The position numbers and the translations under genes were made by a program. Shown piece by piece: positions 19,840-22,620 of a stretch of 22,620 bases of DNA. The notes below the pieces were generated by a model, which worked only from the letters and a program-made list of their open reading frames with translations, searched no databases and had not been told where the DNA came from. Within the stretch, counting starts at the first letter, position 1. Each line of letters begins with the position of its first letter. This DNA is from a virus. Location of the stretch: IMG/VR virus record IMGVR_UViG_3300044800_000123, positions 1 to 22,620 of that record, one strand, 5' to 3'.

Positions 19840-20939
19840 TTTGATTTTGATTTTGCCTTCTCGATCTTCTTTCCATCCCGATCGCACTCATAGAGCACCT
19901 TGCATTTCTTCGCCTTGATCTTGTCGGGGTATTCGGGCTCCGCATGGATAACGATGTCTTTCGGATCCACCAGGCAGGCAACGTAGCGATCATCCTTCCC
20001 GTCCCAGAAAGCATCGCAGCCGGCAGGGTCGATGCAGAAGTGCAGACCGCCATCGCATTCCGGCTTCCAATCCCAATCCGGCGCCTCGACAATTTCGCCG
20101 CTCGGGTACCGGATGCAGTTTCTGGTTTCGAATTCAGGACCGGTTCGCTTGTAGAGAATTGCCTTTCGCCCATCCATCGTCGCGCCGACCAGCTTCAACC
20201 ATTCGCGCGGTTCTGTGACTTGGGAGAGGAGCGCAATTCTTTGCTTGGGTTTTCCGCCGGTCGCCTTGCTTTCTTTGCTTCGCAGGATCGCCGCGGCAAA
20301 TAAACTGCGCAGCTCGGCGCTCGAGTTCTCCCACAACTCGGCGCTCGATTTCCCCCACAGCTCGGCGCTCGAGTTCTCCCACAGCACGGCGCGCGAGTTC
20401 TCCCACAGCACGGCGCGCGAGTTCCCCCGCAGCACGGCGCTCGAGTTCTCCCACAGCACGGCGCGCGAGTTCTCCCACAGCACGGCGCGCGAGTTCCCCC
20501 GCAGCACGGCGCTCGATTTCCCCCACAGCTCGGCGCTCGAGTTCTCCCACAACTCGGCGCTCGATTTCCCCCACAGCTCGGCGCTCGAGTTCTCCCACAG
20601 CACGGCGCGCGAGTTCCCCCGCAACTCGGCGCTCGAGTTCCCCCGCAACTCGGCGCTCGAGTTCTCCCACAGCTCGGCGCGCGAGTTCCCCCGCAGCACG
20701 GCGCTCGAGTTCTCCCACAGCACGGCGCGCGAGTTCTCCCACAGCACGGCGCGCGAGTTCCCCCGCAGCACGGCGCTCGAGTTCTCCCGTAGCACGGCGC
20801 TCGAGTTCTCCCGTAGCACGGCGCTCGAGTTGTTTTTCAAGATCACGTGCACATGGGTTTTGAATTCATGGTGTTTCCCATCGTCAATTACCTCGGCCAT
20901 AACGATTCCGTGTTTCGGACAAATTATTTGCTCTTCCAT
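19836..20939 (-). CDS. Octapeptide-repeat protein with C-terminal phage domain
   Basis: A 367-residue protein; the start at 20939 has AAAGGAG 6 nt upstream. Residues 1-37 (MEEQIICPKHGIVMAEVIDD, then a His-rich strand) form a short cap with one Cys. Residues ~38-213 hold 22 consecutive octapeptides of the type S-[SR]-A-[VE]-L-[RW]-[EG]-[NK]. Short-period repeats of this kind (small side chain, alternating hydrophobic, Gly/Asn turn) usually build a beta-solenoid. Residues ~245-367 (REWLKLVGATMDGRKAILYK; GGLHFCIDPAGCDAFW; YVACLVDPKDIVIHAE) resemble a domain often attached to such repeats in phages, possibly DUF7666 (from memory, unverified). Function unknown. Confidence 0.75.
   Translation of the reverse strand: MEEQIICPKHGIVMAEVIDDGKHHEFKTHVHVILKNNSSAVLRENSSAVLRENSSAVLRGNSRAVLWENSRAVLWENSSAVLRGNSRAELWENSSAELRGNSSAELRGNSRAVLWENSSAELWGKSSAELWENSSAELWGKSSAVLRGNSRAVLWENSRAVLWENSSAVLRGNSRAVLWENSRAVLWENSSAELWGKSSAELWENSSAELRSLFAAAILRSKESKATGGKPKQRIALLSQVTEPREWLKLVGATMDGRKAILYKRTGPEFETRNCIRYPSGEIVEAPDWDWKPECDGGLHFCIDPAGCDAFWDGKDDRYVACLVDPKDIVIHAEPEYPDKIKAKKCKVLYECDRDGKKIEKAKSKSK
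20301..20828 (-). repeat. 22 tandem 24-nt units encoding octapeptides
   Basis: The coding sequence of the repeat protein contains 22 units of exactly 24 nt. Units vary in a limited set of ways: Ser/Arg at position 2, Val/Glu at 4, Arg/Trp at 6, Glu/Gly at 7 and Asn/Lys at 8. Blocks of units recur in the same order, for example SSAVLRGN-SRAVLWEN-SRAVLWEN, indicating multi-unit duplications. Because the repeat has no stop in several frames it also creates long spurious open frames on both strands. Confidence 0.95.
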
Positions 20940-20962
20940 TTTTCGCTCCTTTGTTTGAAAAT

Positions 20963-21301
20963 TCAGACGTCCGTGTATTTTTCCTGATCGCCGTCTTGGT
21001 CCGGCGCCTGTTGAAAATCTCTGCCCCCTGCGCCGGCGTCGTCTTGCCGATTGCACACCGGACACGGCGCCTTGATCAGTCGGCCGAGAATGATCCACGG
21101 CTTACCGTTGATCTCGAAGAATTTTTGCTTATATGCGTTCGGACACAGGTACCAGCCCAGCATCTCGCCCGGCGGATCCATGTGGCAATTGGTGCAGGTC
21201 AGATCCGACGCAGGAGAGGAGACCGGATCGAGCGGGATCACGTGCCCGATCTGCGCATGGATAGGATCCCGGACGATCCAGCCGGCGGGGTACTGAGTCA
21301 T
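20963..21301 (-). CDS. Small zinc-ribbon-like protein, unknown function
   Basis: A 112-residue protein whose ATG at 21301 overlaps the upstream stop (ATGA). It contains LTCTNCHMDPPGEML, a following CPNAYKQKF and a CPVCNRQ near the C-terminus. These CxxC pairs suggest a zinc ribbon, with a WYLCPN segment between. The N-terminal TQYPAGWIVRDPIHAQIGHV has no recognised fold. The C-terminal tail is acidic and Gln/Asp-rich. Function unknown; zinc-dependent nucleic acid or protein binding is a guess. Confidence 0.55.
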   Translation of the reverse strand: MTQYPAGWIVRDPIHAQIGHVIPLDPVSSPASDLTCTNCHMDPPGEMLGWYLCPNAYKQKFFEINGKPWIILGRLIKAPCPVCNRQDDAGAGGRDFQQAPDQDGDQEKYTDV

Positions 21302-21573
21302 GGCGATGCGAGCTCCTGGGCCTCGGCCCACTCCCCGCCCACCCTCGCTGTTCGCGCGGCGTGCGCCTGGTCGATCACCTCAGACAGAATCAAATCACTT
21401 GGACGCAACGGCCCCGGGAGGGAGCGAATAAAATCAGCCAGCGGTCCGCGCAGGGAGTCAGGCGGGGCTTCGTCGGTTTCAGTCGCCGGTATATTCGCCA
21501 TTGAAATATTTGCCTCCCTTGGTTTGTTTTGAGCCAGCCCGGACGGGGCTGGCGTGTCTCTCTCTACTCTCAT
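21298..21573 (-). CDS. Small acidic protein, unknown function
   Basis: Up to 95 residues in the open frame. Three starts are possible. ATG at 21585 directly abuts AAGGAG, ATG at 21573 has that SD 12 nt away, and ATG at 21501 (MANIPATETDEAPPDS) has GGGAGG 11 nt away; I list the middle one. The first third is Pro/Ala/Asp-rich and probably disordered. The rest (LADFIRSLPGPLRPSDLILS, then a helix EVIDQAHAARTARVGGEWAE) is helical. It is coupled to the next gene by ATGA. No family recognised. Confidence 0.45.
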   Translation of the reverse strand: MRVERDTPAPSGLAQNKPREANISMANIPATETDEAPPDSLRGPLADFIRSLPGPLRPSDLILSEVIDQAHAARTARVGGEWAEAQELASP

Positions 21574-21605
21574 CTTTATCTGCATCTCCTTCTCTTCTCT
21601 TTCTG

Positions 21606-21654
21606 CGTTACAATCCGTTAAAGGGTGTCGTTACAGGGTCGTTACATTCCGTTA
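21606..21654. repeat. Five CGTTA repeats at near-helical spacing
   Basis: CGTTA occurs at 21606, 21616, 21629, 21640 and 21650, with start-to-start spacings of 10, 13, 11 and 10 nt; three of the five extend to CGTTACA. The cluster fills the gap after the replisome-organizer-like gene, whose stop codon lies within the last copy. Such spacing is typical of protein-binding arrays (iterons or operators). The role is inference. Confidence 0.45.
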
Positions 21655-22029
21655 CTCTACAACCCCGCCCGGCCCTTGGTATCCCTCGGTGCGTTTCCTC
21701 TCGCGGTGTTGCCGCACCCGGTCGCGGACGGCTTCGGGTCGGTCAGATGGCGGCCGGTACTGTCGCTTGGCGAAGTGAGCAATCATCCACACTGAATGTA
21801 TTTCCGATACCATCCCCGCCCGTCGTAACACCCCGAGCAATCGCCGCGTGGCGGATAATGGTTTGCGCACGACGCACGAAATGTCTTCCGCCGTTCCGAG
21901 CGCCCCGTTTTTTTCCACCGAGCCAGCCATGCACAAAATGTCGATCCAAAAGCGGTGTTGCTCATCAGTTAGTGCGAGGACTTTCGGATCGTGAAGCATT
22001 TCCGTCCAAAGTTTTATCCACTGACTCAT
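21652..22029 (-). CDS. Replisome organizer / DnaD-like N-terminal domain protein
   Basis: A 125-residue protein. The start MSQWIKLWTEMLHDPKVLAL at 22029 has GGGGGA upstream and overlaps the HNH stop (ATGA). The W-I-K-L-x(3)-L-x-D-P opening, followed by a helical region and a winged-helix-like pattern (DISCVVRKPLSATRRLLGVL, then GMVSE and a strand VWMIAHFAKRQY), matches the N-terminal domain of phage replisome organizers such as DnaD-like initiators. The tail is short and basic (RDRVRQHRERKRTEG); the usual C-terminal helicase-loading domain is missing. It probably binds DNA in replication initiation. Confidence 0.62.
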   Translation of the reverse strand: MSQWIKLWTEMLHDPKVLALTDEQHRFWIDILCMAGSVEKNGALGTAEDISCVVRKPLSATRRLLGVLRRAGMVSEIHSVWMIAHFAKRQYRPPSDRPEAVRDRVRQHRERKRTEGYQGPGGVVE

Positions 22030-22400
22030 TTTTCCCCCGTTTTTATATCGTGAAATTTTTGATGGCAGGATACACACAGGGTTATCAAATCATCCAAGTA
22101 GATATGTTCCAACCCGCGATGCTCATACGTTTTGTGGTGAACCTGAAGACAGGACTCGCTTAGGCATAATTGGCATTGGTTTTCGTCGCGTTCCAGAACT
22201 GCTGCCCTTACATCACCCCAATAACCATCCAATAGAAATTTTTCATATGGAATGGAGGCAAGGTATTCAAAATTGCGAATCGGCAATGTTCGCATTGCCA
22301 AAAGACGATTCCACGGAGAGGCAGGAATCTTTTGGCCGAGTATTTGCGTCGCGTGGTCAAAGAAACTAGGTAGGTTTGGTGGACTTAATTTGTCCTTCAT
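22026..22400 (-). CDS. HNH endonuclease
   Basis: A 124-residue protein. The start at 22400 (MKDKLSPPNLPSFFDHATQI) has GGAGG upstream and overlaps the previous stop (ATGA); an ATG at 22451 is in frame but lacks such support. The C-terminal ~60 residues carry the HNH pattern: CQLC (Cys76, Cys79), LQVHHKTYEHRG (His88, His89), then DDLITLCVSCHQKFHD (Cys109, Cys112, His113, His117), giving a structural zinc site and a His-metal active site. Stand-alone small HNH enzymes in phages can be homing enzymes or packaging/recombination nucleases. The operonic position argues for a resident function. Confidence 0.82.
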   Translation of the reverse strand: MKDKLSPPNLPSFFDHATQILGQKIPASPWNRLLAMRTLPIRNFEYLASIPYEKFLLDGYWGDVRAAVLERDENQCQLCLSESCLQVHHKTYEHRGLEHIYLDDLITLCVSCHQKFHDIKTGEK

Positions 22401-22620
22401 CCTGTCCTCCGGATCACAAATTTTCGAAGCAGTTGATATTTCCTCTTCCACGGCACACGCCGTTTGATCACCGGTTGGACCCCCAAAATCGAAGCCATCC
22501 GCCTGGTGGCCTTATCTCGCCCGTTGCCTACTTCCCAGCATTGGCCGCGATTGAGGGTCGTCTCTTTCTCCACATTCCCCCATGATCCGAGTTGGACATA
22601 AAGCTCCTGGAGCCTCTGCC
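22397..22620 (-). CDS. Partial gene, possible DNA-binding protein (5' end outside window)
   Basis: An open minus-strand frame enters at the right edge and ends with TGA at 22397-22399, overlapping the HNH start. The ~73 visible residues include RLQELYVQLGSWGNVEKE, then QCWEVGNGRDKATRRMASIL and a very basic end (KRRVPWKRKYQLLRKFVIRR). The LGSW..V....N.G..W.V.NGR pattern resembles a small helix-turn-helix seen in phage regulators, but the N-terminus is missing and the call is tentative. Coupling to the HNH gene shows it is truly translated. Confidence 0.5.
   Translation of the reverse strand, partial: QRLQELYVQLGSWGNVEKETTLNRGQCWEVGNGRDKATRRMASILGVQPVIKRRVPWKRKYQLLRKFVIRRTG

Noticed and set aside
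20301-20828. CRISPR-like array
   Set aside because: Units are contiguous 24-nt coding repeats with no unique spacers and no cas genes nearby.
20134-20958. Long alternate frames across the 24-nt repeat (minus 20134-20742 and plus 20215-20958)
   Set aside because: A stop-free 24-nt repeat opens several frames automatically. Only the minus frame starting at 20939 has an SD, a non-repetitive C-terminal domain and coupling to the next gene.

Overview
The window is a block of a tailed bacteriophage or prophage genome, moderately GC-rich. Nearly every gene is on the minus strand, so transcription runs from the right end (22620) towards the left end (1). Capsid, portal, terminase and tail genes in HK97-like order point to a siphovirus-type head and tail. 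No host gene, integrase or tRNA is visible, so I cannot name the host or say whether this is a free phage or a prophage.

Right part, 22620 to 14330 (replication, recombination, lysis and accessory genes): a partial gene, an HNH endonuclease, a DnaD/replisome-organizer-like protein, a short cluster of CGTTA repeats, two small proteins, an octapeptide-repeat protein, a DNA adenine methylase, a winged-helix-like protein, a broken or frameshifted SSB/zinc-finger gene, a two-domain endolysin, a membrane-anchored GH24 lysozyme, a small membrane protein, a RecU-like Holliday junction resolvase, a LuxR-type HTH protein and two small proteins. Most neighbours overlap by ATGA or GTGA, indicating one translationally coupled operon. 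It ends near an intrinsic terminator at 14205-14252, with a candidate promoter just upstream of that terminator.

Left part, 14181 to 1 (lysis and virion genes): candidate holin, small membrane protein, small and large (GpA-type) terminase, portal fused to a MuF-like head protein, a small protein, prohead protease, HK97-type capsid, three structural proteins, head-tail connector, gp10-like protein, tail completion-type protein, a small protein, tail tube, and a tail assembly chaperone with an A AAA AAA slippery site opening a -1 frame that runs off the window.

The most interesting signal is at 8427-9389. The portal/MuF gene is interrupted by a 321-residue intein at the conserved HPxC motif. 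The opposite (+) strand of that same intein carries a 299-codon gene (8487-9386) for a tandem-HTH plus Vsr/EDxHD-like homing endonuclease. The endonuclease gene lies wholly inside the intein, its stop codon lies opposite the second intein codon, and the two frames are in exact antiparallel codon register. Thus 900 of 963 nt appear to encode a protein-splicing element on one strand and a candidate homing enzyme on the other. I know of no described precedent, but I could not search for one.

Other notable features are a second in-frame -1 slippery heptamer (G GGA AAA) exactly where a truncated SSB frame gives way to a zinc-finger frame, a 22-unit octapeptide (24-nt) repeat, perfect intergenic hairpins in the virion operon, and a promoter-leader-terminator layout before the late genes reminiscent of antiterminated late promoters.
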